From Romanomermis culicivorax (taxonomy: Eukaryota; Nematoda; Enoplea; Mermithida; Mermithidae), in the NCBI GenBank assembly GCA_963922205.1, contig CAWUHX010000011.1, positions 310,001-374,000 of the forward strand: DNA of 64,000 bases. The letters run 5' to 3'. The notes under the pieces were generated by a model. It saw nothing but the letters and a program-made list of their open reading frames with translations, did no database searches and was not told where the DNA came from. How positions within the stretch are numbered: position 1 is the first letter of the stretch; every line of letters begins with the position of its first letter. This document shows, in pieces, positions 1 through 10,052 of the stretch. The position numbers were made by a program, and so were the translations under genes.

Positions 1-92
1 AAAAACTTGTCGGCATTCGCCCTGGCTTTTATAGCACAAACCAAACATTGGAAGTGATGTAGGAATGGTGCTGCAGCGACGTCTGCAAGACA

Positions 93-3000
93 GTGACTAA
101 CCTCTTCATCGAGGAGGGACAAGTCCCTTCGTGGGACGGCACTACGGCCCTAAGCACCTTAGGCGATGTAGGTGGATGCAGTCCCACTGCAGGCCAGTGC
201 ACTACTCTAGACGGGGTCATTGTCTGGCCTGCACAAAACTTCACGGCGCAGTGTCATTATCACCCCAAGGGAAATTACACTGCGTCCATGTCAGGGAACC
301 ACGTCATCATCGATGATCTACAGGTTGCTCTCAAGATCCCGGGAAACTCCCGTGTCTTCCAACTGTGCCCAGAACTACGTTCCACCACAGTCCGGACGGA
401 TCAGGGTCTTCTCCTTCGCATCCACGGGAGATACAATTTGACCCAAAACTTGTTCAGAGTGGCAACAGACAGCCGTCCCGATCCTGTCAATGCCAAACTG
501 AACTATCTGGCTCAGCAGATCAAGGAGTCGGAAATTAACGGTTTCCGGTTCACGTGGCTTGAGCTTTGCTCTCACGCTCAACGCTATCTTGATCTGACTT
601 GGCAGTTGCTTCGCTTCGACCCTACCCTGGGTGCCCGGGCATTCCTCCAGAGGAATGACCTGACGGCGGAATTCACAGGCGATGCGCTGACAATATGGCC
701 GTGTCAGAAGGTCAACGCCACCTACGTTTACCACTCGTACCGGGTGGGGAACGTTTGCTACAAGTACTTACCTGTACAGGTTGGCGGCACCATCTACTTC
801 GCCACCCCCGGTGGTCCAGATCTCATTAAATCTAGCCCAATTGTGCCGTGTCATCACCACTTTACAGGGATTTTCCGAAATCGCTCGGGCTGGTTTACTG
901 AGTCTGGCGCGGTCCATGTGAGCCACATCCCACTGGAACTCTTCTGGAAGCAGCGCTTCAACATCACTCACTTTGAGGCACCGGCGCTCTTCCATGACCA
1001 GTTGGCGATGACCCCTTCAAACTTTGCCTTCTTTAAACAGTACGTTTACAAGACTGAGCAAATTGAAGCGGTACTCAACCGGCTGGTAAACTTTACCGCT
1101 GGTCTATCCCTGCAACCAGACGCCATCTACCAGGCCTTTGCAGGGGTAGGAACCGACATCAAGGCCTCTCTGGAAGGTGTCGGTTTGGCAGCAAACCATG
1201 TTATTACGGGTCAACAACACACCCTCGCCCAGGGCTTGCATGCTGTCCTGAGCGGGCCGGTCCAGTTGATCTTTAACATCCTAATTACCCTGACAGTGCT
1301 GATCGGTGCCGGATACCTTGCCTATCTTGGTGTATCTTATTATCTCAGCTACCGTCTGCGGAGCAAACAGGTCAGGTTTGTTAGCCGTTTCTCCCCGTTG
1401 GGTCTTTACCGCAAAGTCCAACGCTGGATCGGTTTTCACTATGTGCAAAACGATGTGCCCTCCCAGCTTGACCGAATCACACCGTGCTTCGTCGTGCTGC
1501 TGGACACCAAGGAAACTCCTGCTTTCCTTGACACGGGTTGCCCACGCACTATCATTAGCCAACGCCTTCATAAGGCCTTGGCTAAAGAAAGTCGGAAGGT
1601 GGTCATGGCGTTCCAGCAACATCACGACTTTAACCCATTGATGAGCATCAATGGTAAAGCCGTTCATACCATCCTTTCGGGACCATATGAAATCATGTTG
1701 CCCGGAAACCGCCAGCCGAACACACGGATCGATGTACATCTCCATGTGTGCAAGACTACGTCTCCCTTCTGGGCACCTGTTGACCTCATACTCGGACTGG
1801 ACTTCTTAGAACAGTTCAAGAACATTATGTTTGACTACCAACGTAATGTTTGTCGGCTGGACGCGGTAGAATTACCCCTCCTGCTGACCACGCCGGAGAT
1901 TGACCAGATCGACCCCTGGTGGGAGAACACCCGTGCTCTCTCACGAAACTCACACAGGTCGGGATCAGGATCGCGGTCCAGGGCTTCGTCCATCTCTCGG
2001 CCACACTCACGGGCCTCCTCAGTTGCCTCATCACGTGGGTCAACTAGGGGATCTCGGGCCTCTTCTAGACGGGCAAGTCGTCATCTGTCGACCTTGCACA
2101 GGTCAGGTTGCCCTCGACCTCCGCCTGGAACCTCTCCAGTTACGCTAGAGAAGGGCCGATACCGTGAGCCAAGTGATTCAGATGCTCCGACATCACCCGT
2201 GCCAAACGCGCCTCCGCTATCGGACACCGAGGTTGAATCACTAGGAGCTACTCAGAGTCCGAAGGATCACTCAGACCACGTACTAACGGTGCAGGATGAG
2301 TCCACCCTTCTGAATGACCCGGAACCCTCCGTCGGGTACGCTCTAGTAGGCCTCGTACGTCGTACGGGACTGCCGATTCCAAAACGGTCCGGTAAGACCA
2401 AACATGCTAGTGGTGCCACCACACCTGATTCCGGTCATGTGGTCACGGCTTTCTACCCAAATGATATTCGGACACCCCATATCAAAGTTCTCCTCAACAA
2501 CTGGGTAGAAGCGAAGGCACTGGTCGACACAGGAGCTGTTTTTTCACTCCTGGACCACAAGTTAGCGGCCCAGCTGCCCAACCTGTCACTATCACCAACC
2601 AGGGCACGCCCTATCGCAGCCAACGGGTCCCCGATCCCACTGCTAGGAGCAGCCTACATCACAGTTACAGTGGCTGATGTCTCTGAACGGATTCAGGTCC
2701 AAATACAGGAGAACTGTTCAGCTGAACTGGTCCTCGGAACCAACTTCCTCGGCCGGTTCAATTGTGTCAGTTTGAACTGGGAGAAATCTTTCCTCCAGTT
2801 CAAAGAGAGTAGAATCCCCTGTGACGGTCTCATCCACAGCCCACCTTCTGCCCGCGGCGCTTTGCCCCTGAAGGACTTGGTCATTCTGGAGCCCCGCTCC
2901 CTGACACGATTCACTGTACCTGTCCCACCAATCTATACGAACGTGCCTGAGGTGGCCTTCTTTCCGAAGCACCTCACCGGATCTCAACGACACGTATATT

Positions 3001-6000
3001 TTGCTGGAAGCCTGAGTACCGTGACCAACGGTCACATACCACTTCAGGTAGTCAACCCGAGTACTCATTCCGTGGTTCTCTACCCGCACACGACCATCGG
3101 TCATGTGCAAATGCATAGTGAGCCCTCACGGGAATCACCGGTCGACTCAGACACCGTCCTCGATCGTCAGTGGGTCGAGGCCAATGCTGTAATCTCACCG
3201 GACATCTCCCATCGGGACCGGGCAGCCTTACTCGATCTGCTGGTTGCATACACCGACCTCTATGCCCTTGATGAAAAGGACACAGGTTCCACTGATCTCG
3301 TCCAGCACGAAATCAGCATGGGCGATGCCCGCCCAGTCCGCCGTTTTCCTTACCGGTCCTCACCTAAGGAGAAGGATCTCATCATGCAAGAGGTCAAGGC
3401 ACTACAGGAAAAAGGTATTATTCGGCCCAGCACGTCTCCGTGGGCTACTAATACTGTCCTGGTGCGCAAGAAAAACGGTTCTCACCGTATGTGTGTTGAC
3501 TTTCGTGGTCTTAACGAGGTCACGAAAAAGGATGTCTACCCTCTCCCTCGGATAGATGACATCCTCGACACACTCAAGGGTATGAAGTATTTCACTACCC
3601 TTGACCAGGCTAACGCTTATTGGTCAATCCCGATTGCCGAGGCCGATAAGGAAAAGACGGCTTTTAATACGCCTATTGGACTTTACGAATTCAATTACTT
3701 GCCTTTCGGTTTATGCAACGCGCCAGGGACATTTCAACGCCTTATGGACCTCCTCCTTACTGGAATCCAATGGCGCACGGTTCTGACTTATCTCGACGAC
3801 ATTTTGGTGTTCGGGAACTCTCACACCCAAATGCTTGAGCACCTGGCAGATGTGTTCGCCCGTCTTCGCCGGGGTGGAATGAAGCTCAGACTGAGCAAGT
3901 GCAAATTCTCGCACTCAGAGGTAGAATACCTAGGCTATCGCATCTCACAGAGCGGCCTAGAACCTGACCAAGCCAAGCTGGCCGCCGTCCAAAACCTACC
4001 CATTCCACAAAACGCCAAAGACATCAAGTCCTTCCTAGGCCTCGTGTCTTACTACAGGCGTTTCATCCCTGGTTGTGCCCGGCTCAGCGAGCCACTCACC
4101 AAGCTCTTACGGAAGGAAACTACTTTCCAGTGGTCAAAACCTCAGCAGGAGGCGTTCGATGAACTCCGCCGCCTGCTGACCAACCCTCCTATCCTGCGCC
4201 ATCCGGACTTTTCGAAATCCTTTATCCTTCAAACTGATGCGAGTATTTCGGGGATAGGAGCGGTTCTTAGCCAGTTAGACGAACATGGATACGACCATCC
4301 TGTCACGTACGCCAGCCGAGGGTTAACAGCAGCCGAGAAAAACTACTCCATTACAGAACTGGAGACTCTCGCTGTTGTCCATTTCGTCAAGCACTTTCGA
4401 CCATACCTCTTCCAGCACGAGGTGGTCGTTCAGACTGACCATACCGTGGTCAAAGCAGTGTTGGAGAAGCCTAACCCCTCTGCTCGGATCGCTCGGTGGG
4501 GACTCGCGCTCGCCGAATTCAAACTGACAATTCGGCCGCGAAAAGGTCAGTCTAATGGTAATGCTGACGCATTATCACGCCTGCCGGATCCTAACTCCCT
4601 CACCGGTCAGAGTATTGATGATACTCCCCTCTACAGACCTGAGGGGCACATTATGATGATCACCGATGGTGCGCAGCACCTGGCGAGATCAAGGACCTTG
4701 ACCGATGGTGTGCAGCACCTGGCGCGTTCAAGTAATTCAGCACCGATCACTGTTGGCGCGGAGCGCCCGGTACGATCAGAGTCTTATGCCGAGATATCCG
4801 TCGGTGCGCAGCACCCAGACCTTTTCGCTGCTCAGCTGGAGGATCCGGAGTTAGCCGACATCATTCGCTCTCTTAAGCCTCTGGGCGACCAGAATGATGT
4901 GAGAGGCTACCATCTGTTGGATAACGTTCTTCAGAAATGGACAGGCGAGTCCAATAAGATCGTCATACCCAAATCCATGGTTACTACCATTATCCGGGCT
5001 CATCACGATGACATCTTAGCTGGACACTTCGGTGCTAAACGTACTGCGCGGCTCATTGCTCGCAGATACCACTGGCCCTCCCTCAGTCGGGATGTCAAGT
5101 CCTTCTGTCAGCGGTGTGATCTTTGCCAACGGAATAAGCCCGCTCGACAGAAAACCACTGCGACCCTGAAACCTATCACCATCACGGGACCGTTTCACCG
5201 GGTAGGTGTCGACTGCATGGGACCAATGACCACTAGCGAAGCTGGCAACCGTTTCATCGTAGTCTTCATCGACTACTTTACGAAATGGGTCGAGGCTTTT
5301 GCTACTCCGGACATCACTGCGCACACCATAGCCCGGCTGTTTGTAACGCAAATTGTCTGCCGGCACGGGGCACCGCAGATTCTTCAATCAGATCGTGGCA
5401 CTGATTTCACATCAAAACTGATGACTGAGATCACTGCGATCTGCGCAACGAAGAAAATCCACTCTACCGCCTATCACCCGATGACCAACGGCGAAGTGGA
5501 AAGAGCTAATCAAACGCTAGCCACACGGCTACGTATGTATGTTCATCAAGGACATACCGATTGGGATGAACACCTACCATACGCTGTGTTTGCCGTCAAT
5601 ATCAGCATGAATGAGTCAACAGGGTACTCGCCCTTTGAACTCATGTACAGTCGCACACCCATGCTCCCTGTTGATGCCGCGCTCTCATTCAACCCTCCGG
5701 CCCATATCATTAATGTTTCCTCATATGATATGGAGGTCAAACGTCATTTCACGAATGCGTTAACCTTAATCCAGAGTCGGATTGAGAAAGCACAGGAAGC
5801 CTATGCACGGTCGTATGACCGGAAGGCACATGATGTCTCGTACAAAGTAGGGGATCAGGTGCTCAAACTGCGCACCTCCAGCAAACGTGGACTCACTCCT
5901 AAATTGCTGCCCATCTACGATGGACCCTACCTTGTCACAAGTGTGGCATATCCCAATGTCACACTTCGTCTCGAGATGGATCAGGAAGACACTGTACACG

Positions 6001-6170
6001 TCAACCAGCTTCGACTTTACGTGTCCCCTGAACAACCGAGTGAAGCAGAGGATACACCTCCCACTTCACAGGCAACAGATTCGGCACCCTTATTGTATCC
6101 TTCAATAAGCCGGGACTTTACACCGAATCTGATTGACCCCCATCTTGATGCAGAGGTCCCCGACCCGTAA
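93..6170 (+). CDS. Gypsy polyprotein: env-like glycoprotein, two proteases, RT, RNase H, integrase
   Basis: The 2025-residue frame belongs to the LTR element; its true start probably lies left of the window. Residues 1-390 look like an ectodomain, with many Cys and N-glycosylation sequons (NFT, NYT, NLT, NAT, NRS, NIT). A membrane segment follows at about 392-418 (LIFNILITLTVLIGAGYLA), then a basic stretch. The first protease-like domain has FLDTG at about 479 and LILGLDFL near 570. An Arg/Ser-rich linker spans about 618-670. The second protease-like domain has LVDTGA at about 811 and LVLGTNFL near 870. RT has CVDFRGLN (about 1130) and YLDD (about 1234). RNase H has QTDAS (about 1380). Integrase has an H2C2 finger (about 1637-1682) and a DDE core with VDCMGPM, QSDRGTDF and NGEVERANQ. 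No gag-type zinc knuckle is seen. The pol assignment is firm. The envelope call is inferred from topology. The spacing around CYKYLPV and a later IVPC recalls chuvirus-like glycoproteins, but this is unproven. Confidence 0.9.
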   Translation: MTNLFIEEGQVPSWDGTTALSTLGDVGGCSPTAGQCTTLDGVIVWPAQNFTAQCHYHPKGNYTASMSGNHVIIDDLQVALKIPGNSRVFQLCPELRSTTVRTDQGLLLRIHGRYNLTQNLFRVATDSRPDPVNAKLNYLAQQIKESEINGFRFTWLELCSHAQRYLDLTWQLLRFDPTLGARAFLQRNDLTAEFTGDALTIWPCQKVNATYVYHSYRVGNVCYKYLPVQVGGTIYFATPGGPDLIKSSPIVPCHHHFTGIFRNRSGWFTESGAVHVSHIPLELFWKQRFNITHFEAPALFHDQLAMTPSNFAFFKQYVYKTEQIEAVLNRLVNFTAGLSLQPDAIYQAFAGVGTDIKASLEGVGLAANHVITGQQHTLAQGLHAVLSGPVQLIFNILITLTVLIGAGYLAYLGVSYYLSYRLRSKQVRFVSRFSPLGLYRKVQRWIGFHYVQNDVPSQLDRITPCFVVLLDTKETPAFLDTGCPRTIISQRLHKALAKESRKVVMAFQQHHDFNPLMSINGKAVHTILSGPYEIMLPGNRQPNTRIDVHLHVCKTTSPFWAPVDLILGLDFLEQFKNIMFDYQRNVCRLDAVELPLLLTTPEIDQIDPWWENTRALSRNSHRSGSGSRSRASSISRPHSRASSVASSRGSTRGSRASSRRASRHLSTLHRSGCPRPPPGTSPVTLEKGRYREPSDSDAPTSPVPNAPPLSDTEVESLGATQSPKDHSDHVLTVQDESTLLNDPEPSVGYALVGLVRRTGLPIPKRSGKTKHASGATTPDSGHVVTAFYPNDIRTPHIKVLLNNWVEAKALVDTGAVFSLLDHKLAAQLPNLSLSPTRARPIAANGSPIPLLGAAYITVTVADVSERIQVQIQENCSAELVLGTNFLGRFNCVSLNWEKSFLQFKESRIPCDGLIHSPPSARGALPLKDLVILEPRSLTRFTVPVPPIYTNVPEVAFFPKHLTGSQRHVYFAGSLSTVTNGHIPLQVVNPSTHSVVLYPHTTIGHVQMHSEPSRESPVDSDTVLDRQWVEANAVISPDISHRDRAALLDLLVAYTDLYALDEKDTGSTDLVQHEISMGDARPVRRFPYRSSPKEKDLIMQEVKALQEKGIIRPSTSPWATNTVLVRKKNGSHRMCVDFRGLNEVTKKDVYPLPRIDDILDTLKGMKYFTTLDQANAYWSIPIAEADKEKTAFNTPIGLYEFNYLPFGLCNAPGTFQRLMDLLLTGIQWRTVLTYLDDILVFGNSHTQMLEHLADVFARLRRGGMKLRLSKCKFSHSEVEYLGYRISQSGLEPDQAKLAAVQNLPIPQNAKDIKSFLGLVSYYRRFIPGCARLSEPLTKLLRKETTFQWSKPQQEAFDELRRLLTNPPILRHPDFSKSFILQTDASISGIGAVLSQLDEHGYDHPVTYASRGLTAAEKNYSITELETLAVVHFVKHFRPYLFQHEVVVQTDHTVVKAVLEKPNPSARIARWGLALAEFKLTIRPRKGQSNGNADALSRLPDPNSLTGQSIDDTPLYRPEGHIMMITDGAQHLARSRTLTDGVQHLARSSNSAPITVGAERPVRSESYAEISVGAQHPDLFAAQLEDPELADIIRSLKPLGDQNDVRGYHLLDNVLQKWTGESNKIVIPKSMVTTIIRAHHDDILAGHFGAKRTARLIARRYHWPSLSRDVKSFCQRCDLCQRNKPARQKTTATLKPITITGPFHRVGVDCMGPMTTSEAGNRFIVVFIDYFTKWVEAFATPDITAHTIARLFVTQIVCRHGAPQILQSDRGTDFTSKLMTEITAICATKKIHSTAYHPMTNGEVERANQTLATRLRMYVHQGHTDWDEHLPYAVFAVNISMNESTGYSPFELMYSRTPMLPVDAALSFNPPAHIINVSSYDMEVKRHFTNALTLIQSRIEKAQEAYARSYDRKAHDVSYKVGDQVLKLRTSSKRGLTPKLLPIYDGPYLVTSVAYPNVTLRLEMDQEDTVHVNQLRLYVSPEQPSEAEDTPPTSQATDSAPLLYPSISRDFTPNLIDPHLDAEVPDP

Positions 6171-6688
6171 CTCAAGATGCACTCTCTTCATTGTCCCCGC
6201 TTACGGACGAGGACGTCCTTTTTCGAAGGACCGCCGTGCCCCTCACGAAGTATCCACTCTTGTCCAAGCTGGATCTTAGCGGATAGAAGAGAGCGTTCAG
6301 CAACCTAAGCGTCACGCCCTAGGCGCATCCTCACGCGATAGCCTACATCTCACTGGGTGCATCCCCTGCGATAGCCCGACAATCTGTACCTCACTGGGCG
6401 CATCCTCTGCGATAGCCTACATCTTGCCCTGAAAATTTTTTCTTTCTGTGTTCTAGACTGTCGCACAGGATATTCAATGTCGGCAACCCCACACATCAAC
6501 AACCTCCGGTCACCATACCGCCGAACGAATTACGATCAAAGAAGGCGCCACCCGCCGACAACCCAACGGACCTATTCGACCACTTCCGCCGTCACACCTT
6601 GGAATGACCTACGACCACGGACACGACGTACAAAACCTCACTACTGACCACTGCAAGGACGAGGACGCCCTTTTTCGAAGGACCGCCG
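6171..6688 (+). other. 3' untranslated region of the Gypsy element with internal repeats
   Basis: No coding frame is seen between the polyprotein stop and the LTR. The stretch holds a duplicated 34-bp hairpin-forming sequence (listed separately) and three tandem units near 6316-6425 built on CTCACTGGGYGCATCC followed by TGCGATAGCC. The second 34-bp copy runs into the LTR start. No perfect polypurine tract abuts the LTR; the nearest purine-rich run is GCAAGGACGAGGACG. Confidence 0.6.
6205..6238 (+). repeat. 34-bp direct repeat with hairpin, copy 1
   Basis: The sequence GGACGAGGACGTCC + TTTTTCGAAGGACCGCCGTG is repeated at 6657-6690 with one base difference. The middle can fold as GTCCTT / AAGGAC around a TTTCG loop. 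Copy 2 ends at the LTR boundary, so the pair brackets the whole 3' untranslated stretch. It could be an RNA signal of the element or a trace of recombination. Confidence 0.75.
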
Positions 6689-6690
6689 TG
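6657..6690 (+). repeat. 34-bp direct repeat with hairpin, copy 2 (at LTR edge)
   Basis: This is the partner of 6205-6238. Its last two bases (TG) coincide with the predicted first two bases of the LTR. Confidence 0.75.
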
Positions 6691-8130
6691 TCACGTGCCG
6701 CTCAATTCTCCAACGTCACGTGATCCTGATCATGCCGACATTTTGTTATTTTTCATGTTTTGTTTATTACTCGAACATGCTTTTGTTTATTTCATTTTTA
6801 CACATGCATTTTACGTTCGTTTTTATATTTTTTATGCATTTCTATGTTTCGTTTTGTTGTATTTTTATTTCTTTACAAACGCGGGCTACAGTAGGCCCTT
6901 TAGCTAAAAACTTCCGCCAGTCGTGCTCCACGAGCACATGGCTATTTTTGGTGCGCTCACGCACCTCTTATCATCAAAAATTAGCGTCGTTTTTGTTACG
7001 CAAAACGACTAGCTAAGAAGTTTTAGCTAAAGACGTTCATATGCTTAGCATAGGCACTGCAGCCGGCCTCAGTGCTAAACGCATGTGAATGAAAAAATGT
7101 CTATGTGCTCATAGGCATCTTCTGCATCGCGTCTAGCTGCAGAAGTTAGCTTGAGCGCCGAGAAACTCCGCCCAAGCTGCAGCTGTAGCCAAACATGTCC
7201 TTAAAAGGACATGTTTCTTTAGTTTTTCGCTCATTCTTGGGTTCACCAAGCTCTCGTCCGGTTGTAACTCCGCGTCCGCCGCCTTCTCGTCAAATTTGCA
7301 TAATTTTATTATACACCTGTGCGTCCGCCGCCTTACTATCAATAAATTTGCATAAATTTACCCGTGTTCACTGCGTCCGCCGCTTATCGTCTACAGTACC
7401 CCGCTGCCCACCAGTGTCAGGTGTCCGACCGCCCCGGTTCGTGAATTAAACGTTGGAGTTTCGCCTCCCGCTCGCTCCCGCTCCCTCCCGCTCGCTCCCG
7501 CTCGCCGCCGCTCGCCGCCTAGGACGTTTGAGGATCGTATCCCCCGCTCCCAGTGCCAGAAGACCGAAAGCATCCAGGGACTTGCCGCCCGTTGCATCGT
7601 AATCGCTTGAGAAACAGGACTAGGTGAGTCTTCTCAGGGGATTGTTGTTATTTGTGGGTTATTTGTTGGGAAATCCTTCCTAAGTCGGTTTCCCAAGGTT
7701 TCCACAGATAAGTAGGGCCTCCACGTCTCAGGTTCGGGCTAAAAGGGGCTGTCTGGTTCATAATCGGGTCCCATAATTTAGGTCACTTCACGGGTGACCC
7801 TGTCCCCGCTCTCACTGAGTAGGACTCGGGGATTGTCGCACCTAGCCTGGCAGCGTTGTCCATTACCCTACAGCAAGACCCCAAGGACAACCCAAGAGAA
7901 CCAACTATAGACCTCTCTATAGCCACCATTTGCCAGGTTAGGCCCCAACGCCAACTTGGGAAGCCTGGGGAAAATGCCAGTATCCATCAGGAGTCACAGC
8001 CTATTACTCACTGTAATAGGATCAATCTGATATGGTTCACCATCAATGTGACGTCTAAAACACGGTATTACCTGATGAGATACCCAAACCTCCTCAGCTC
8101 TCCCAAGATCAACATGTCATACACGTGACA
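6689..8130 (+). repeat. LTR of the Gypsy element (3' LTR)
   Basis: Boundaries come from the inverted ends TGTCACGT ... ACGTGACA and from alignment by eye to a second, diverged LTR at 56531-57956. Shared blocks include ATGTTCATATG.TTAGCAT, GTCTATGTG..CATAGGCATCTTCTGCA, and a long stretch from the splice-donor-like ACTAGGTGAGTCTT to the end. AT-rich promoter-like sequence and AATAAA occur near 7300-7345, followed by a (CCCGCTCG)-type run at 7467-7520. The bases TGGCG follow the LTR; the same five follow the second LTR. Confidence 0.82.
7616..7632 (+). promoter_or_regulatory. Conserved splice-donor-like site inside the LTR
   Basis: The sequence AGGACTAG|GTGAGTCTT fits a strong eukaryotic 5' splice site, with the cut after 7623. 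The same sequence is kept in the otherwise diverged LTR at 57466-57482. Conservation between two families suggests a function such as leader splicing. Confidence 0.55.
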
Positions 8131-8401
8131 TGGCGTAAAATGTGACACCGGTTTGGGTTAACCCTAACCCGACAGTTAGCTCTAGGTTACGTAACCCGAG
8201 GTTAACGCTAACCTAAGGTTAACTTAACCCGCCTTCTGTCATACGGCCCTCAGAAGTCTTAATCACTTGTACTCCATTTCTGTTGACGAATCGAAAATTG
8301 AAAATTCTCGCAAGTTTATACGGAATCACGATATCACTCAAATGCGTTTCAGATTAGAATTACTGTATTACATCTTCCTGAATAAAAATGTTCGTCAGAG
8401 C
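8131..8401 (+). other. Unique flank right of the LTR
   Basis: No gene is seen. It contains a run of short GGTTAACCCTAACC / AACCTAAGGTTAAC sequences (about 8150-8232) that recall telomere-like repeats but are not regular. Confidence 0.4.
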
Positions 8402-9272
8402 CAGCGTTTTTTTTTGTGCACGGACTTTTGTGCCAATTGGCACAAGAGGCCAAAAAAATTTGTGCCAATGGCACAAAAAATTTTTTCTTCTAGAAACATA
8501 CTGAAAACTGCGGAAAAGTATTATGCCAAAAGTTTGATAAAAGGTTAACGTTTAAAACGCATAATTTTTTTTTAATCGTGCTCAACCTATTTTTCAGCTA
8601 AACCATGTCGTGTCAGTCAGATAAGAAAAAGCTGTGTAAGAAAATGGTTTACGGCGACTGTAAAAGAAATGGTGTAAAAGAAATGGAATGCTGACAAAAT
8701 TCTAAAATGTCTACATTTGTTCAGGAAGTTCAACTAGATTCCTTTTTCGAATTCGACTACGAATATGAATTAAGATCTCTTATATATTTAACACCAACGT
8801 AAAGACTTGGGAAAATAAAATCGAAAATTGTGTAAATTTTCGGTCGAAATATTGTACCATTACCAACGACATCGATTTTCCTATTTGAATCAATCAAACA
8901 CAAAAAAGTAAGAATTGCAGTTTTGAATCCAAATCTGACTGAATTAACAGAGAATATTCACAATTTCTTCTCATTCATCAGTCATTGACAGCCTATAAAA
9001 TTTTCTGCAATGATACTAATACACTGTTCGAAGAGAAATCGTTCGCTTTTGGGTCAAATATAGGAATAGGAAATATTATATTCATTGACTCGGCGCGCGA
9101 AGCGCCGAAAATTTTTTGCATTTCCGCCCCCCTAAAACGTCTAAAAATCAAGGAAATTTAATGTTTGACCAGCCAAAAATTTTGTGCCAATTGCCACAAA
9201 CGCTCAAATTTTTTTGTGTCATTTCAATTTTTTTTGTGCCAAACACCATGTTTTGGCACAAAAAAAACACTG
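8402..9272 (+). mobile_element. Non-autonomous hAT element with exact 8-bp TSD
   Basis: The ends are CAGCGTTTTTTTTTGTGCAC ... GGCACAAAAAAAACACTG, and the element is flanked on both sides by GTCAGAGC (8394-8401 and 9273-9280). CA..TG ends and an 8-bp TSD are hAT hallmarks. No transposase is present. Both ends carry TTGTGCCAATTGGCACAA-type palindromes, and the interior has the GGCGC hairpin module near 9090. An inverted second copy lies at about 19200-19865. Confidence 0.9.
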
Positions 9273-9290
9273 GTCAGAGCTTCACCAATG

Positions 9291-9545
9291 CAGTGATTTT
9301 TTTTTACCAAAACATGATGTTTGCCACCTAAAAATTTGGAATGGCATGGCACAAACATTTTGAGCGTTTTTGCCAACTGGCACAAAATTTTTGGCTGGCC
9401 GAACATTAAATTTTATTGACTTTTAGAAGTTTTAAGGACCGTTTTTTGCCTCGAAGATTTTTCCACTTGAGAACAAGACCCAAAATTTTTTCCCCATTTG
9501 CCAAAAATTTTCCACATTTTTAAAAACGTTTATAATGTCGCTACG
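9291..9545 (+). mobile_element. hAT end segment, inverted relative to its neighbour
   Basis: The segment begins CAGTGATTTTTTTT. Bases 9291-9435 are the reverse complement of the terminal 145 bp of the 8402-9272 element, so the two stand head to head with an 18-bp spacer. Bases 9425-9545 match the reverse complement of 12225-12345. No matching right end with a TSD was found, so this is probably the left part of a disrupted element that continues into the palindrome cluster. Confidence 0.6.
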
Positions 9546-9560
9546 GATGGCAGGGGCTAT

Positions 9561-9714
9561 GCAGCGCCCGGCGCTCTATAACAGTATTTCATAATTTTTT
9601 TTATTCAGCGCCCGGCGCTGCATAACCAAGCATTATGATTTTTTTTATTCAGCGCCGGGCGCTGAATAACCAGTGGCATGACACACGGTTATTCAGCGCC
9701 CGGCGACGATAACT
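9561..9714 (+). repeat. Cluster of GC-core palindromes, about 44-bp period
   Basis: There are four palindromes. The best (9645-9669) is two 12-base arms, TTATTCAGCGCC and GGCGCTGAATAA, around one G. Others are at about 9563-9575, 9601-9625 and 9690-9713. Each can form a stable cruciform or hairpin. A matching cluster lies at 13746-13888. Confidence 0.85.
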
Positions 9715-9798
9715 ACAGTAATCGAGACTGAAAATACTAACCTAATCAGCGATAGTGAACGAAAGTTAAAAGTAATAGGGACCGCTTGCACCAGTGAT

Positions 9799-10044
9799 TA
9801 TACCTGTAAGAGATCCGACCCTGGGGGGATCCCAAAATTTGGGTGTGGGAGTCGAAAAAACGCAAAAAATTTCGAAAATTTTCCCAAAAAGCCACTTTTT
9901 CCCCCAATTTTTTTCAAGTGTGCGGAGGGGGGTTGGGTATAGGGTTGACCAATTTGAGGGTGGGGGTTCCGATGGGTATAGGGTTCGACCCAGCTGGGGG
10001 TGGAGGTACCCCACAGCTCTCCCACAAGCACTGGTATGCCAATG
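9799..10044 (+). mobile_element. Small MITE with 8-bp TSD (ACCTGTAA family)
   Basis: It is flanked by exact CCAGTGAT copies (9791-9798 and 10045-10052). It starts TATACCTGTAAG. The interior is G-rich, with GGGTATAGGGTT repeated twice. It is an inverted relative of the 31578-31772 element. Confidence 0.65.
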
Positions 10045-10052
10045 CCAGTGAT

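Larger units (their letters stand above)
1..8130 (+). mobile_element. Ty3/Gypsy-type LTR retrotransposon, right-hand part
   Basis: The window opens inside an LTR retroelement. Visible parts in order are an envelope-like domain, two aspartic-protease-like domains, reverse transcriptase, RNase H, integrase (all in the frame ending at 6170), a 0.5 kb 3' untranslated stretch, and a 1442-bp LTR (6689-8130). The 5' LTR and any gag lie left of the window. The domain order protease-RT-RNase H-integrase is that of Metaviridae (Ty3/Gypsy). From protease to integrase the coding region looks whole, which suggests a young copy. LTR-LTR divergence cannot be measured because only one LTR is present. The GC content is clearly higher than in the AT-rich DNA to its right. 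Confidence 0.93.

Noticed and set aside
5016-5387. Open frames on the minus strand and other frames within 93-6170
   Set aside because: Shadows of the retroelement coding frame, with no domains of their own.
7391-7597. Minus-strand frame rich in Arg/Glu in the LTR
   Set aside because: Product of the CCCGCTCG simple run inside the LTR.
8150-8232. Telomere-like GGTTAACCCTAACC run
   Set aside because: Units are irregular and short; no continuous (TTAGGG)n or other telomere repeat.
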